DNA of 64,000 bases, from assembly GCF_023028345.1 (NCBI RefSeq), contig NZ_CP095487.1, positions 1,736,001 through 1,800,000 on the forward strand, in the 5' to 3' direction. The stretch's first letter is position 1, and every line of letters starts with the position of its first letter. This DNA is from Halorientalis marina (GTDB taxonomy: Archaea; Halobacteriota; Halobacteria; Halobacteriales; Haloarculaceae). The position numbers and the translations under genes were made by a program. Below, in pieces: positions 63,381 through 64,000 of this stretch. The notes under the pieces are model-generated. The model worked only from the letters and a program-made list of their open reading frames with translations, was not told the origin of the DNA and did no database searches.

Positions 63381-64000
63381 ATGAACGCGCGCGTCCGGAC
63401 CGTGAGCTGGTCGGCCGCGCTCGCCGTCTGCCTCGTGGCCGTCACCCTCGCCAGCGCGACCGTCGGCCCCGTCGCCATCGACGTGTTGACGGTCGCGAAA
63501 GCGACGCTGAACGCCGTCGCCGTCCCCGCCGGGATCGCCGCGAGCGTCCGCACCGCGACCGTCGCGGGCGCGACCCTCCCCGTTCCGGTCCCGGACGTGA
63601 CCTACGCGTACCCCTTCGCCTTCCGCGTGCCGACGGCCAGCGAGACCATCGTCCGGCAGGTCCGCCTGCCCCGCATCGCGCTGGCCGCCGTCGTCGGCTT
63701 CGCGCTCGCCGCGGCCGGGACCGTCATGCAGGGTTTCTTCCGGAACCCGATGGCCGACCCCTCCATCGTCGGCGTCTCCTCCGGCGCGGCCGTCGGCGCC
63801 GTCGCGACCATCGCGCTCCCGCTCGCTGTTCCCTTCGGCCTGCAGACCGCGGCGTTCGTCGGCGCGCTCGCGGCCGCCTTCGGCGTCTACGTCATCGCCA
63901 GCGAGGGGGGCCGGACGCCCGTCGCGACGCTCCTGCTCGCCGGCGTCGCCGTCCAGACGCTGCTCGGTGCCGTCGTCTCGTATATGCTCCTGCAGTCCGG
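63381..64000 (+). CDS. FecCD/BtuC-family permease (partial, runs off the edge)
   Basis: The first 206 codons of an ABC importer permease. A hydrophobic N-terminal helix (SAALAVCLVAVTLASATVG) precedes the family block RQVRLPRIALAAVVGFALAA and the signature GTVMQGFFRNPMADPSIVGV, followed by SSGAAVGAVATIALPLAV. It forms the membrane channel for B12 or ferric-chelate uptake with the divergent binding protein. The ATPase gene should lie beyond 64000. Confidence 0.9.
   Translation, partial: MNARVRTVSWSAALAVCLVAVTLASATVGPVAIDVLTVAKATLNAVAVPAGIAASVRTATVAGATLPVPVPDVTYAYPFAFRVPTASETIVRQVRLPRIALAAVVGFALAAAGTVMQGFFRNPMADPSIVGVSSGAAVGAVATIALPLAVPFGLQTAAFVGALAAAFGVYVIASEGGRTPVATLLLAGVAVQTLLGAVVSYMLLQS

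Overview
The window is chromosomal DNA from a halophilic archaeon (class Halobacteria). The protein set is acidic. Many genes start right next to a TATA box about 30 bases upstream, as leaderless transcripts do. The gene repertoire is haloarchaeal: HalX response regulator, HemAT, halocyanin, Tat signals, PGF-CTERM anchors, F420-type LLM oxidoreductases, MptE, GatE, SRP19-Gar1 and FEN1. About 54 kb is GC-rich core sequence; the first 9.5 kb is visibly AT-richer. I cannot fix the genus from sequence alone.

Bases 1-9487 are the right part of an integrated mobile element; its left end lies outside the window. It abuts the 3' end of a tRNA-Glu(CTC) gene (9488-9561, minus), with a tyrosine recombinase gene alongside. 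It carries a ParA-type ATPase with a small acidic partner, an SF2-like helicase with a C-terminal winged helix, a second and divergent tyrosine recombinase preceded by a GC-rich highly structured stretch, a PD-(D/E)XK nuclease-like protein and a VapBC-type toxin-antitoxin pair. A 51-residue zinc-ribbon protein sits near the left edge.

Bases 9.6-13.3 kb hold an internally deleted EamA transporter gene, a membrane-anchored winged-helix regulator, a candidate radical-SAM-partnered small protein, two small haloarchaeal proteins and a UspA protein. From 13.3 to 35 kb lies an acyl-CoA and oxidoreductase region: acyl-CoA dehydrogenase, acyl-CoA ligase, class III CoA-transferase, two LLM oxidoreductases, two SDRs, HAD and MBL hydrolases, a ThDP decarboxylase-like enzyme, a GlcD-type FAD oxidase and a quinone oxidoreductase. 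They are interleaved with signalling genes. A near-palindromic 15-base motif (core TACCAnnGTwAA) recurs at four starts in this region and suggests one shared regulator. A complete 697-bp IS6-family element with an 8-bp target duplication sits inside it. So do a 148-bp tandem repeat made from the 3' end of the FAD oxidase gene and a dead alpha/beta hydrolase gene.

At 31.2-33.8 kb a PAS histidine kinase is translationally coupled to a soluble methyl-accepting-type protein whose C-terminal half looks like a KaiC domain that has lost its P-loop. This pair is the most unusual gene arrangement I see. From 35 to 64 kb the genes are mostly conserved core: folate biosynthesis (mptE, a DHPS-like gene), a multi-PAS kinase, TrmJ, halocyanin, gatE, a CruF-like membrane protein, fumC, two bPH-domain membrane proteins, hemAT, fen, two exported PQQ-repeat propellers with Tat and PGF-CTERM signals, a presenilin-type protease, gar1-srp19 and the start of a divergent BtuF/BtuC-type metallophore uptake locus that runs off the right edge.
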